Source: Myxococcus eversor | Lineage (GTDB): Bacteria > Myxococcota > Myxococcia > Myxococcales > Myxococcaceae | Direction: 5' to 3' | Assembly (NCBI RefSeq): GCF_010894455.1 | Contig: NZ_JAAIXY010000015.1 | Coordinates: forward strand, 186,001 to 250,000 | Length of the DNA: 64,000 bases | In this document: in pieces, positions 7,945-17,277 of the stretch | How the letters are laid out: every line of letters begins with the position of its first letter | Position numbering within the stretch: position 1 is the first letter of the stretch | Translations under genes and position numbers: made by a program | The notes under the pieces: model-generated | Told to the model about the DNA's origin: nothing | Seen by the model: the letters and a program-made list of their open reading frames with translations, nothing else | Databases searched by the model: none

Positions 7945-8747
7945 AGGCTCGTGCCCAGGGCCCGGGCGCGCGGTGGTTGAGCGCCGCGCGCGGCCTTGGG
8001 GGGTATCAGGGCGGCGGCCACCAGCAACGTCCACTTCTCGTCGGAGAGGTGGTCCGGCTTCTCCATGGCCAGCGCGTCCTGCAGCCGGGCGCCCAGCGCG
8101 GCGAACAGCCGCAGCCGGGCCTCCATCCGGAGCTCCTCGCGGCGCAGGGCGGCGGTGAGCACCAGCTCCCGCTCCTCCGTGGACAGCTTCTTCACGCGCG
8201 AGACGAAGAGCGGGTCGGCCAGGAGGCCCTCCTCGCCGGAGGCGTTGATGGCGGAAGGCACCTTCAGCCGCCGCTCGCGCACGACGATGGTGCCGGCCAG
8301 CATGTCCCCCAGCCGCTGCTGTGAGCCGGAGACGAGCGCCGCCACCCCACCCACCAGGTAGAAGAAGGGGAGCCGGTCCACCGGACGGGCCAGGTTGCGC
8401 AGGGCCGCGTGGTAGAAGCCGATGCGCACTCCGCTCTCCTGGATGACCCGCAGGGAGAGGGCGCGCTTGCCCACCGTCTGCCCGCTCCATGCCGTCTCCA
8501 GGGTGATGCCGTAGCCCCAGTCGACCAGGAAATAGACGACGATGCCCAGCGCGCTGGCCAGGCCTGGAAATGCGGCCATGACGACGCCCAGCCCCATCAT
8601 CACCGCCAGGCTGATGGTGAGGACGATGATGGAGTCGAGCAGCCACGCCAGGAAGCGCGAGTACAGCCCCGCGAGGGTGAAGCGGAACTCCACGTACTCC
8701 GGGGTGAGCACCGTGTGGGTGCCGTCCAGCAGCGTGTCGGTGGCCAT
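7941..8747 (-). CDS. RDD-family membrane protein
   Basis: This 268-residue protein carries an RDD domain in its first 160 residues: the Arg-Asp pair in YSRFLAWLLDSIIVL, two further hydrophobic segments, and the family run WSGQTVGKRALSLRVI. The C-terminal 100 residues are soluble and Arg/Leu-rich. RDD proteins are of uncertain function (transport or membrane stress) and are often next to MoxR, DUF58 and SpoIIM genes, which also occur in this window. The start at 8747 (MATDTLL) is preferred because the longer frame from 8933 adds a low-complexity Arg/Pro-rich stretch. Its last 4 bases overlap the end of the convergent barrel gene. Confidence 0.88.
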   Translation of the reverse strand: MATDTLLDGTHTVLTPEYVEFRFTLAGLYSRFLAWLLDSIIVLTISLAVMMGLGVVMAAFPGLASALGIVVYFLVDWGYGITLETAWSGQTVGKRALSLRVIQESGVRIGFYHAALRNLARPVDRLPFFYLVGGVAALVSGSQQRLGDMLAGTIVVRERRLKVPSAINASGEEGLLADPLFVSRVKKLSTEERELVLTAALRREELRMEARLRLFAALGARLQDALAMEKPDHLSDEKWTLLVAAALIPPKAARGAQPPRARALGTSL

Positions 8748-9024
8748 CGTCACCGGCGCACTGTAGCCGCGTCCCCGGGCCCGTGGGGGACGTCGAGGTC
8801 GCTCCAGGTATGTCCCGCTGATACCTTGGAGCTCGGCACCCGGTGGATCCCGGGAGCCAGCCACGCCGTGGAGCCCGGTACCCCTTTGAGCCCGGAATAC
8901 CTGTCGCAAGGCGCCCGCCCGAGCACCAGGCAAGGGGCTCCCATGGGGGGCGCGGGCAGACGGGCGACTGTGTTAATCATGGTTGTCGGGGTGGTGGGGT
9001 AGCCTCCCCGCCCCTCGCGAATCC

Positions 9025-12000
9025 GTGCCCCCCTCCGACACTTCATCTTGGAACCGTCGCCTGTGGCCGGCGGCTGCCTTCCAGTTCGCGCTCATCGCCG
9101 GGGTGACGCAGCTGAAGACGGCGGCCAACGCGCTGGTGCTGTCGCGCTTCGAGTCGCAGGCGTTGCCCTACCTGTACCTCCTGGGGGCCCTCATCACCGC
9201 CGCCCTGACGGTGCTGCCGCGCTTCAAGCCGAACTCGCCGTTGGACTCGCCGGGCGTGCTGACGGGGCTGGGTGGGGTGGTGGCGCTGGGGCTGGCGGCG
9301 GCGCTGTCCGCGGGGCAGCGCACCCCGGCGCTGGCGCTGTACCTGTTCGCCGACACCTTCTCCACCTTCGTGTCCTTCCGGTTCTGGGCGCGCATGGCGT
9401 CGGCCTTCGACGCGCGCGAGGCCCGGCGGGCCTTCACGGCGCTCAATGGCTTCGCCATGGGCGGCGGCATCGTCGGCGGCCTGCTGGTGCAGGGACTGGC
9501 CGAGCGGCTGGGCACTCCCGCCATCGTCGTGAGTGGCGCGCTGGGCCTCCTGGCCGCGGGCGCCATCTTCCACCACCTGTATCGCGGCGTGCCTCCGCCG
9601 CCTCCGCGCGGCCGGCCGGCCCCCACGTCGTTCATGGCGTTCAGCTACCTGGCGGAGAGCCCGTACGCGCAGGTGCTCGCGGCGCTGGGCATCTCCTTCG
9701 CGGTGCTGTCGTCCTTCGTGGACTACCTGTTCCGACTGCGCCTGGAGGGCACGCTGAGCGAGGACGCGCTGACGGCGCTCTTCGGCTCCCTCCAGCTGTG
9801 GATCGGCATGTTCTGCGTCGCCTTCCAGCTGCTCCTGACGCAGCCGTTGCTGCGGCGGCTGGGGCTCTTGCGCTACGTGGCGCTGGTGCCGCTGGTGCTC
9901 GCGCCGCTCGCCGGGGCCACGCTCGTCACGCCGAGCCTGGCGCCCGTGCACCTGCTGCGGCTGGTGGAGACGGCGGTGAGCTACTCCATCCTCCCGGTGG
10001 GCATCCAGTTGCTGTACGCGGCGGTGCCGGATGACCAACGCGAGGGCCTGCGCGTCGCGGTGGACGGGCTGTTGCGAAAGAGCGGCGTGGTGGTGGCCGG
10101 CCTGCTGCTCATCGGCGCGGGGCGCGCGGCCACGGGCGCGACCATGGCGTTGGCGGTGATGGGCATGTGCCTGGGGCTCGTGCTGCTGCTGGTGCGACTC
10201 AGGCCCGCGTATGTGGCGGCCCTGGGCGAACAGGTGGGCGCGGCCGAGGACGAGGAAGTCGCCCTGGATGGCGAGGAGGAGCAGCGCCTCTTGGCGGAGG
10301 CCCTGTCCGCGCCCACGCCGGACCGGGTGCTGCGCGCGGTGGACCTGATGGAGCAGGCCGAGGTGCCGCTGCGTCAGCACCTGCCCGCGCTCTTGCGCCA
10401 CCCGCACGAGCGGGTGCTGGAGCGGGGCGTGGCCCTGGCGCTGGAGCTGGACGCGCGGGAGCTGGCGCCGGTGCTGGAGCGACTGGTGGAGGAGGGACCC
10501 CGCCGCCCGAGAGACCAGGCCGTCTGGGCCCTGGCGCGGCTGTCTCCGGAGCGGGCCGAGCGGCTCTTGCCGGCGCTGCTCAACCATCCGGACGTGGGGC
10601 TGCGGTGCGCGGCGATTGGCGCGCTGGTGAAGACGACGGGGAGCGCGGTCGCGCTGGCGTCGCTGCAGGAGTTGATCGCTCGCGGCGAGGGCGCGCCCGT
10701 GGTGGAGCGACGCGAGGTGGCGAAGCTCCTGGGCAGGCTCCAGGACCAGCGCTTCACGGACGCGCTGGCGCGCTACCTCGATGACGGCGACAGCACGGTG
10801 CGCCGCGTGACGCTGGCCGCGGTGGGGGAGGGTGGCTATGTGGACCTGGCCCCCCGGCTGTTGCCGTTCCTGACCTGGCGCGAGGAGCGCAAGACGGCCC
10901 GCGAGGCGCTGGTGGCGCTGGGCGACGTGGTGACTCCGCTGATGGAGGAGCACCTCAACAACAAGAAGGCGCCCCTGGCGATGCGCCTTCAACTGCCTCG
11001 CGTGCTGCGCGGCATTGGCACGCCGGCGGCGCTGGACGCGCTGTTGTTCTCCAACGTGCGGGACGATGCGTCGCTGCACTTCCGCATCGGCGCGCAGCTG
11101 TCGCGGCTCCGGGACGAGCACCCCGAACACCCCGTGGACGTGGACCGCGTGCGCGAGGCCCTGGTCCGGCGACGCGACGTGTACCGCGCGCTGGTGGGCG
11201 CCTACCGCGACGTGCGCGCGGCGCTCGGGGATGGCTCCCTGCTGACTCGCGCGGTGGGGGACCGGCTGGACCAGGCGCTCGAGCTGTCGTTCTTCCTGCT
11301 GGGGCTCCTGGACTCGTCGCAGCGCATGCGCGGCATCCACTACAACCTGGTGGGGCAGGATGCGCGGCGGCGCGCGCTGGCGCTGGAGCTGCTGGAGAAC
11401 CTGCTCTCGGAAGAGGACCGCGAGCTGGTGATGGAGCAGGTGGAGGCGCACCACCGCGAGTTGCCGCTCGGAGCCTCGGGGCGGCTGTGGCGCAGGCTGG
11501 CGGCGCTGGTGCAGAGCGAGGACGTGGTGCTGCGCGCGTGCGCTCGCCACGTCGCGCGGGTGAATGGGCTGGATGTGCTGCCGCAGGAGGGTGAGTTGAG
11601 CGACCGGATTGTCCAACGGATGTTCGCCCTGGAGGGCGTGAGCGTCTTCTCGCAGAGCGACGTGGACGACATCGCCGCCATCGCCGCGGTGGCTCGCGAG
11701 GGCTCCTTCCGCGCGGGTGAGCGCATCTACGCGCAGGGCGACCCGGGTGACGCGCTCTACGTCATCGTCGAGGGCGCCATCGACGCGTTCCACGACGGCG
11801 AGCACGTGCTGCGCTTCCAGGGCAAGCAGGCCTTCGGTGAGGTGAGCCTGCTGGACGGTGCGCCGCGCCCCACGGACATGGTGGCCGCGGTGGACACCCG
11901 CGTGCTCATCATCGACCGGCGCGACTTCTTGGATTTGCTCGCGGACCGGCCCGAGCTGCTCACCGGCTTCTTCCGCGCGGTGAGCCTCCAGCTCCAGGCG

Positions 12001-12147
12001 CTCATCGCGCTGCCCGACTCGCGCGAGACAGGAGAGCGCCTGGAGATGACGGCGCCCCTACCTCCGACGGCTCCGCCGCTGCCCACGGGCCCCGCGCCAG
12101 ACTCCCCCGAGCCGACCGAGAAGCGCACGCGCGGCAAGGACGCCTGA
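9025..12147 (+). CDS. Transporter-like membrane domain fused to HEAT repeats and a cyclic-nucleotide-binding domain
   Basis: This 1040-residue fusion has three regions. Residues 10-400 form about 12 hydrophobic segments like an MFS or ATP/ADP-translocase (NTT)-type carrier. Residues 415-870 are helical HEAT-like repeats (for example LLPALLNHPDVGLRCAAIGAL). Residues 895-1010 are a cyclic-nucleotide-binding domain, with REGSFRAGERIYAQGDPGDA and the phosphate cassette FGEVSLLDGAPRP. The cassette Arg is kept, while the usual following Ala-Ala is Pro-Thr, so ligand binding may be altered. The substrate is unknown. I start at GTG 9025; a TTG at 8983 is also open and neither has a clear ribosome-binding site. 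It converges with the next gene, with 3 bases between stops. Confidence 0.85.
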   Translation: MPPSDTSSWNRRLWPAAAFQFALIAGVTQLKTAANALVLSRFESQALPYLYLLGALITAALTVLPRFKPNSPLDSPGVLTGLGGVVALGLAAALSAGQRTPALALYLFADTFSTFVSFRFWARMASAFDAREARRAFTALNGFAMGGGIVGGLLVQGLAERLGTPAIVVSGALGLLAAGAIFHHLYRGVPPPPPRGRPAPTSFMAFSYLAESPYAQVLAALGISFAVLSSFVDYLFRLRLEGTLSEDALTALFGSLQLWIGMFCVAFQLLLTQPLLRRLGLLRYVALVPLVLAPLAGATLVTPSLAPVHLLRLVETAVSYSILPVGIQLLYAAVPDDQREGLRVAVDGLLRKSGVVVAGLLLIGAGRAATGATMALAVMGMCLGLVLLLVRLRPAYVAALGEQVGAAEDEEVALDGEEEQRLLAEALSAPTPDRVLRAVDLMEQAEVPLRQHLPALLRHPHERVLERGVALALELDARELAPVLERLVEEGPRRPRDQAVWALARLSPERAERLLPALLNHPDVGLRCAAIGALVKTTGSAVALASLQELIARGEGAPVVERREVAKLLGRLQDQRFTDALARYLDDGDSTVRRVTLAAVGEGGYVDLAPRLLPFLTWREERKTAREALVALGDVVTPLMEEHLNNKKAPLAMRLQLPRVLRGIGTPAALDALLFSNVRDDASLHFRIGAQLSRLRDEHPEHPVDVDRVREALVRRRDVYRALVGAYRDVRAALGDGSLLTRAVGDRLDQALELSFFLLGLLDSSQRMRGIHYNLVGQDARRRALALELLENLLSEEDRELVMEQVEAHHRELPLGASGRLWRRLAALVQSEDVVLRACARHVARVNGLDVLPQEGELSDRIVQRMFALEGVSVFSQSDVDDIAAIAAVAREGSFRAGERIYAQGDPGDALYVIVEGAIDAFHDGEHVLRFQGKQAFGEVSLLDGAPRPTDMVAAVDTRVLIIDRRDFLDLLADRPELLTGFFRAVSLQLQALIALPDSRETGERLEMTAPLPPTAPPLPTGPAPDSPEPTEKRTRGKDA

Positions 12148-12150
12148 GCG

Positions 12151-14016
12151 TCACGCGCGGATGGATTCCTCGAGCGGTCCGGGGACCCGGGGGCTCGAAC
12201 CGGAGTGCGTGCCCTGTCCCTCACGGACGCGTCTGGCGTGCTCCTCTCGGAGGATGTGCGCGGACGCCACGGGGATGAGCGGGCGCACGAAGAACTTCAA
12301 CGGCGCGAACGAGCCCACGAAGCGCACCAGCGCCAGCCCCGCGTAGGCCCAGGGATGCCGCTCCACCGTGGACACCGGCACGAAGACCTCCGTTGTGCGC
12401 CTGCTCCACATCTCGCCATAGCGTTGCAACACCCTCCACCGCAGGCCGGGCATTCGGGTGGTCATCCAGGTCCACGCGCGCAGGAACCAGGGAGGCCGCT
12501 GGCCGGCCAGCGGCTCCCACGCCTGGGCGCTCTTGGCCGCGGTGAACACCATCAGCCACCACCCGCCCCACAACGAGGTGATGACGGTCAACACGGGACT
12601 GCTGAGTCCCAGACAGAAGAGGGGCGAGACGAGGAAGGCCGCCGCGGGCACGCCCACCGCGAAGAGGATCATCGCCCGGATGCGACGGTGCACCTTCTTG
12701 CGCATCCACGACACATTGAGGCGGATGTACGGCGTCATGGCGTCGTCTTCCGGCTCCACGCGCGTCAGCAGGCTCGCCTCACGCGAGATGACGTCGTGGT
12801 AGTCGCGCGACAAGGCGATGACGACCCATTGGGCAAGCTGCATCGCCGCGAACAGCGCCACCCAGAACGAGATGCCGAACACGGAGTAGCCATTGATCTT
12901 CAGGCGCGAGAGCCACCCGCCTTCACGAGGCGCCTGGGGTGTCGACTTCGAGGGCGCGGACTCGGGCTTGTCCGCCTCCAGGGGTGCGGACTCTGGCTTG
13001 TCCGCCTCCGAGGGAGCGTTGTCGGCCCGCGTGCCCCTGATCTTCTTGGGCTTCACGCTGGACGCGTCCGAGGAAGCGCTGGAGATGGCCTCGACCACGA
13101 GGGCCAGCACCGCGTCCGAGACCTCGGTGCCCGAGTCCGGGTTGTTCGCGGCGGCCTCGATGTCGCGAACCCGTTGCTCCAGGTTCAGCGCGATGCGGCC
13201 CTCCGCGTCCGTCGCGACCTCCGACGGTGCCCGTGGATCCTTGGTTTCGTCGGACGCTCCGGCGGCCGAGGGGGCCACATCCGCCTTCTTCTCCTGGGCG
13301 GCCGGTTCGTGTTCCTCGACCGGCCTGGCCAGCGCGCCGGTGTCGGCCTCCGGGTCTTCGTTCGGGGCCGCATGCGCGTCGGCGGCCTGCTCGGAGGGCT
13401 TCGCGTCGGCCTCCGCGTCCTGGGGCGGGGGACTGTCTTCGTCCGTTTCCTCCGGCGGCTCGGCTTGGGCCTGGGAATCTTCGTTGGTGCTGGGGGCCAC
13501 GGGAGCCGCGGGGGCCTCCCGGTTCTGGCGGCGTTGCTTGCGAAGCTCGCGGGCCACCTCCCGGTCCGCCTTCCTCACCTTCTGCTCCGCCACCGCTGTC
13601 GCGACCTTCTCGAGGGCCTTCGACAGCTCAGCGGAGGCGGCTTTGTCCTGGGAGTCCTCCACCACATCGGCGGCCTGCTTCGCCGAGCCCATGCAGGTCA
13701 GCGCCAGCGCCAGCGCGACCACGGTCTGCATCAGCCCCACGCGCAGGTACTGCCGGCGCGCCACCGGGTCTCCCAGCAGGGCCCGGGCAATATGAAACGG
13801 AAGGCTCAGTCCATGGATGAACTGTCTCACCCGCCCCCGAGGAACCACCTCCGAACCCTGCTCCTGGTAGTGGGTGGCGCCCTTTTGCAGCTCTTCCCAG
13901 AAATGCTGGGCAAGTACGCGGCCGGTCTGGTGCTTTCCGCTCGCGGCGTCCTGCTGCTGCTCCCCTCGTGGTGAGGGTGGGCCCTTGGGGTCCTGTTCAT
14001 CCGACACGCCAGTCAC
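12151..14016 (-). CDS. Hypothetical membrane protein with a long acidic low-complexity middle
   Basis: I do not recognise this 621-residue protein. An N-terminal charged region leads to one hydrophobic segment near residues 92-110 (LMQTVVALALALTCMG). About 250 residues of Ala/Glu/Pro-rich, acidic, presumably disordered sequence follow, including a short tandem repeat of the ADKPESAP type (two exact copies, then a truncated one near 12950-13020). The C-terminal 240 residues hold three to four membrane segments (SVFGISFWVALFAAMQLAQW and VLTVITSLWGGWWLMVF) separated by Arg-rich loops. It is likely an inner-membrane protein with a large soluble loop. The start ATG at 14016 lies 35 bases from the divergent nucleotidase-like gene. 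Confidence 0.75.
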   Translation of the reverse strand: MTGVSDEQDPKGPPSPRGEQQQDAASGKHQTGRVLAQHFWEELQKGATHYQEQGSEVVPRGRVRQFIHGLSLPFHIARALLGDPVARRQYLRVGLMQTVVALALALTCMGSAKQAADVVEDSQDKAASAELSKALEKVATAVAEQKVRKADREVARELRKQRRQNREAPAAPVAPSTNEDSQAQAEPPEETDEDSPPPQDAEADAKPSEQAADAHAAPNEDPEADTGALARPVEEHEPAAQEKKADVAPSAAGASDETKDPRAPSEVATDAEGRIALNLEQRVRDIEAAANNPDSGTEVSDAVLALVVEAISSASSDASSVKPKKIRGTRADNAPSEADKPESAPLEADKPESAPSKSTPQAPREGGWLSRLKINGYSVFGISFWVALFAAMQLAQWVVIALSRDYHDVISREASLLTRVEPEDDAMTPYIRLNVSWMRKKVHRRIRAMILFAVGVPAAAFLVSPLFCLGLSSPVLTVITSLWGGWWLMVFTAAKSAQAWEPLAGQRPPWFLRAWTWMTTRMPGLRWRVLQRYGEMWSRRTTEVFVPVSTVERHPWAYAGLALVRFVGSFAPLKFFVRPLIPVASAHILREEHARRVREGQGTHSGSSPRVPGPLEESIRA

Positions 14017-14051
14017 CGTATCACGTCCCGAGTTGTGCTAAACGGCGCGCT

Positions 14052-15611
14052 GTGAGCTCGAACCCCTGCTACCGCCCCCGTCCCTCCCGCCAGTCGCGCC
14101 TTTCCGGCGTGCTGGTTCTCGCGCTCGGCGCCCTGGCCGGCTGCGAGAAGAGCAGTCCTCCCCCTACCGCCCCCGTCGCCGAGCAGCCCGACGCCGCGCC
14201 GGCGAAGCCCGTGGTGCCCAGCGAGGTGACGTTGCTCGTCACTGGTGGCACCTTCGGTCAGCTTCAGCCCGTCGAAGGCAAGGGTGGCGCCGCCGAGTTG
14301 CTTGGTCACTGGGTGAATGACGAGAAGCACTGTCCCGGCCCCGTGAAGGATGGCCAGGCGACCTGCGCCGACTCCGGCACCCTGGCGCTCGCCACGGGTG
14401 ACCACTGGAACGGGCCGGCCCTGTCGTCCTTCTTCCTGGGCGCGCCCACGGCCGAGGTCATGGGCCGCATGGGTTACGCCGCCTCCGCCATGGGCAACCA
14501 TGAGCTGGCGTTCGGCAAGGAGGCCTTTCTCAAGAACCGCGCCTCCGGCGGCTTCCCGTTCCTCGCCGCCAACCTTCGCGTGAAGGACCCGGCGCTCGCG
14601 GGTGACATGTCGCTGCCCGCGTTCCAGGTGTTCGACCGTCGGGGCCTGAAGATCGGCGTCGTGGGTCTCGCCTCGGAGAAGACGGTGCGCACGGCGATGG
14701 CCGGCCGCGCCGAGGGCCTGGAGGTGACGGGCTATGAGGAGGCGCTCAACAGCGCCATCCCCGAGGCCCGCAAGGCCGGCGCCGACACCATCGTCGTCGT
14801 GGCCGACACGTGCGTCACGGAGCTGCAGCCCGTCGTCGCCAAGCACCCCGAGTGGAAGCTGGCCGTCGTCGCCGGTGGCCGTTGCCCGGAGCAGGTCTAC
14901 TCGAAGGAGAACGGCGTCATCTTCGCGTCGTTGGACCGTGGCTTCGCCAAGTACCTGCGCGCCCAGATTCAGTTCGACCCGGCGAAGCCCGCTGGCGAGA
15001 AGGTCACCAACATCGAGGGCAAGCTCGTCGACGTGGCCGGTGGAACGCCGGACGCCGAGACGGCGCAGCTGGTCGCCAAGTGGAAGGCGCAGCTCGACGA
15101 GGTGCTGGGCCAGCAGATCGGCTTCACCAAGACGGGCATCACCCAGGCCTCCCCGCAGATGGCGAAGTGGATTGGCGGCGCGGTGCGCGAGTCGCTTGGC
15201 ACGGACGCGGCCATCCTCAACAAGGGCGGCATCCGCGGCGATTTGCCGGCCGGCCCGGTGACGCGCGGCAGCATCTACTCGGTGATGCCGTTCGAGAACT
15301 CGCTGCTCGTCGTGAAGCTCAAGGGCGAGGACCTAGCCAAGCAGCTCGCCAACCCCAACGCGCTCGTCTCCGGCTTCACCGCCGCGGGCAAGAACAAGTT
15401 CAAGGACGCGAAGGGCAAGCCGCTGGACCCCAAGAAGGAGTACTCCGTCGCCACGGTGGAGTACCTGTACTTCGGCGGTGACGGCTTCGAGTTCGAGAAG
15501 CTCGCCCCGGAGCCCACCGAGACGGGCATGGCCTGGCAGACGCCGGTGGTGGATTGGACCAAGCAGCTCGACTCCAACGAGAAGAAGCCGCTGGAGAAGC
15601 AGCTGAAGTAA
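14052..15611 (+). CDS. 5'-nucleotidase/UshA-family lipoprotein with a degenerate metal site
   Basis: The 519-residue protein has a lipobox (LVLALGALAGC) and both halves of the UshA/5'-nucleotidase family: a metallophosphoesterase domain (about residues 55-300) and a C-terminal substrate domain (ILNKGGIRGDLPAGPVTRG and the aromatic run EYLYFGGDGF). Some metal ligands remain (GD at Asp117; GNHE at 148-151), but the first motif, normally NDxHG, reads GGTFG (65-69). The motif normally GGHxH reads GGRCP (275-279), and the intermediate His is missing around 251-254. Active hydrolysis of nucleotides is therefore doubtful, and binding without catalysis is an alternative. The GTG at 14052 is chosen because earlier starts overlap the divergent gene. 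Confidence 0.9.
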   Translation: MSSNPCYRPRPSRQSRLSGVLVLALGALAGCEKSSPPPTAPVAEQPDAAPAKPVVPSEVTLLVTGGTFGQLQPVEGKGGAAELLGHWVNDEKHCPGPVKDGQATCADSGTLALATGDHWNGPALSSFFLGAPTAEVMGRMGYAASAMGNHELAFGKEAFLKNRASGGFPFLAANLRVKDPALAGDMSLPAFQVFDRRGLKIGVVGLASEKTVRTAMAGRAEGLEVTGYEEALNSAIPEARKAGADTIVVVADTCVTELQPVVAKHPEWKLAVVAGGRCPEQVYSKENGVIFASLDRGFAKYLRAQIQFDPAKPAGEKVTNIEGKLVDVAGGTPDAETAQLVAKWKAQLDEVLGQQIGFTKTGITQASPQMAKWIGGAVRESLGTDAAILNKGGIRGDLPAGPVTRGSIYSVMPFENSLLVVKLKGEDLAKQLANPNALVSGFTAAGKNKFKDAKGKPLDPKKEYSVATVEYLYFGGDGFEFEKLAPEPTETGMAWQTPVVDWTKQLDSNEKKPLEKQLK

Positions 15612-15638
15612 CCCACGGCGGTCCGCGTGGTCTCCGAG

Positions 15639-15674
15639 GCGCCGGTCGGGCCCCCTTCCAGGGCTCACCGGCGC
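15639..15674. terminator. Compound hairpin between convergent genes
   Basis: Perfect 8-bp arms GCGCCGGT and ACCGGCGC enclose an inner GCCC/GGGC stem. The structure lies between the stops of the converging nucleotidase-like and HExxH lipoprotein genes, so it probably ends transcription from both sides. Confidence 0.55.
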
Positions 15675-15690
15675 TTCGTCGTTCCGGCCG

Positions 15691-17205
15691 CTACTCGCCG
15701 CCCGCGGGCGACGACGCGGCGGCGGGGGAGGAGCCGCACACCGCCTCGTAGCGGGCCAGGGTGTCGTGCACCGTCTGGCGCAGCCGCTCCGGTGTGCCCT
15801 CGTAGAGCACCTCCACCGCGAGCTGCTGCGTGGCGAGCGCCTCCTGGCAGCGGCCCAACTGGAAGAGGATGGTGGAGTAGGTGTCGAGCACGCTGGCGTT
15901 GCCCGGCGCCAGGGCCACGGCACGCTGCGCCGCCGCCAGTCCCTTCTCAGGCTGCGCGGTGCGTGCGTAGAAGCGAGCCAGCCCGTTCTGCGTGCCCACG
16001 CTGTCGGGCACCAGCTCCGCGGCGCGCAGGCGGGCCGCCTCCTGCTCCTCGGTGGCGTAGCCCGCGGCGTCCAGCGCCTGGGCGAGCGCGTCCCACGCGA
16101 GGCCACTCTCGGGCCTGTTGCTCACCAGCTCCCGCGCGAAGCCGAGCTGCTGGTCCGGGTCCCCCATGGAGCGGATGCGCAGCAGCGCCACGGTGAGATT
16201 GCCCGGGTCCTCCTTCAGCGCCTGCGCCATCTCCCACTCCGCCTTCTCCAGGCGGACTTCGGCGGGCGCGGCGCCGGGCGTCATCAGGATGAGGCGCGCG
16301 CGCACGGCGTGCACCTCCGCGGGCTCCAGCGGGCGGATGCGGATGTCGCTGGAGACGGGCACCAGTGGCGCGGTGATGCGCGGGTAGTGCACGTGACGTC
16401 CACCATGGGCATAGGCGTGGACCTGGCCGGCGATATCCTTCACGCCCCGGAAGGATGCCTCCCAGGCGCTCCTCGGCTCCTCGCCGCGCATGAGGCGCTT
16501 CTGGAAACGCTCGAAGCGCTCGGAGTGCTGGCTGATGAAGAAGTGCACCCAGAGCCACGCGGAGGCGTAGTACTGCCGCGACTCCGCGCCGCTCATCAGG
16601 CCGCGCCGGTCCCACTCCCACAGCTCGTCGAGCGTGCGCCAGCCGCTGCGTTTGACGTGGGCCAGGAACGGGTCATGGAGCGTGCCGAGGACGACCTCCT
16701 TCCGCTCCGGTCGCAGGGTGATGGTCTCCAGATAGGTGGCCAGCCCTTCGGACAACCAGCGCGGCTGTCGCACCAGGGCGAACTGCGAGAGGTAGTGCGT
16801 CAGCTCGTGCGCCTGGGTGGAGATGTCCGCCGCGTCCTCGCTGAGCGCGTAGCTGTTGCCCGCCATGACGAGCAGGGGGCCCTCGGAGGTGGTGGCGGAG
16901 AAGCCCTCGATGCCGACGTTGGTGAACTCAGACAGCTCCCGGCGGTTGCGCAGGACGATGACCTCCACCGTGCCCGGTGGGTCGAAGCTGCCGCCCCACG
17001 CCTGGAGCAATCCCTGTCGCAGCATCTCCAGCTCGCGCGCCGCGCCCTCGGCCGTCTCGGTGTCCAAGTCGGTGCGGATGCTGAAGTGGGGGCTGCGCAC
17101 TTCCACCCAGGGGCGGCCGCCCTCCAGGGGACACAGCGCTCGCATGGAGCTGCATCCCGATAAACAGGCCAAGAGCCACCCCAGGAACGCCAGCCGACAC
17201 GTCAT
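15691..17205 (-). CDS. HExxH peptidase-like lipoprotein with C-terminal TPRs
   Basis: The signal peptide MTCRLAFLGWLLACLSGC has a lipobox (LSGC), so the 504-residue product is membrane-anchored outside the cytoplasm. The N-terminal half contains the zinc motif HELTH within DISTQAHELTHYLSQF, with a downstream Glu in WLSEGLATYLE, which is the gluzincin layout. In M1/DUF1570-type relatives this forms the active site. The C-terminal 200 residues carry TPR-like repeats (LAWDALAQALDAAGYATEE and ALAPGNASVLDTYSTILF). The start was placed at the lipoprotein signal; the frame stays open a further 950 bases upstream across the divergent gene, which is a G+C artefact. The substrate is unknown. Confidence 0.85.
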   Translation of the reverse strand: MTCRLAFLGWLLACLSGCSSMRALCPLEGGRPWVEVRSPHFSIRTDLDTETAEGAARELEMLRQGLLQAWGGSFDPPGTVEVIVLRNRRELSEFTNVGIEGFSATTSEGPLLVMAGNSYALSEDAADISTQAHELTHYLSQFALVRQPRWLSEGLATYLETITLRPERKEVVLGTLHDPFLAHVKRSGWRTLDELWEWDRRGLMSGAESRQYYASAWLWVHFFISQHSERFERFQKRLMRGEEPRSAWEASFRGVKDIAGQVHAYAHGGRHVHYPRITAPLVPVSSDIRIRPLEPAEVHAVRARLILMTPGAAPAEVRLEKAEWEMAQALKEDPGNLTVALLRIRSMGDPDQQLGFARELVSNRPESGLAWDALAQALDAAGYATEEQEAARLRAAELVPDSVGTQNGLARFYARTAQPEKGLAAAQRAVALAPGNASVLDTYSTILFQLGRCQEALATQQLAVEVLYEGTPERLRQTVHDTLARYEAVCGSSPAAASSPAGGE

Positions 17206-17277
17206 ACCCCTGTTTTCCCACAACCGGCGCCCGTAGGGCAGGGTGGGCGTACCGCCCTCCTGGGCTAGACTGACGTC

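Noticed and set aside
9043..11805. Minus-strand frame of 920 residues antisense to the transporter-HEAT gene
   Set aside because: Gln/Arg/His-rich and lacks fold-like pattern; G+C artefact.
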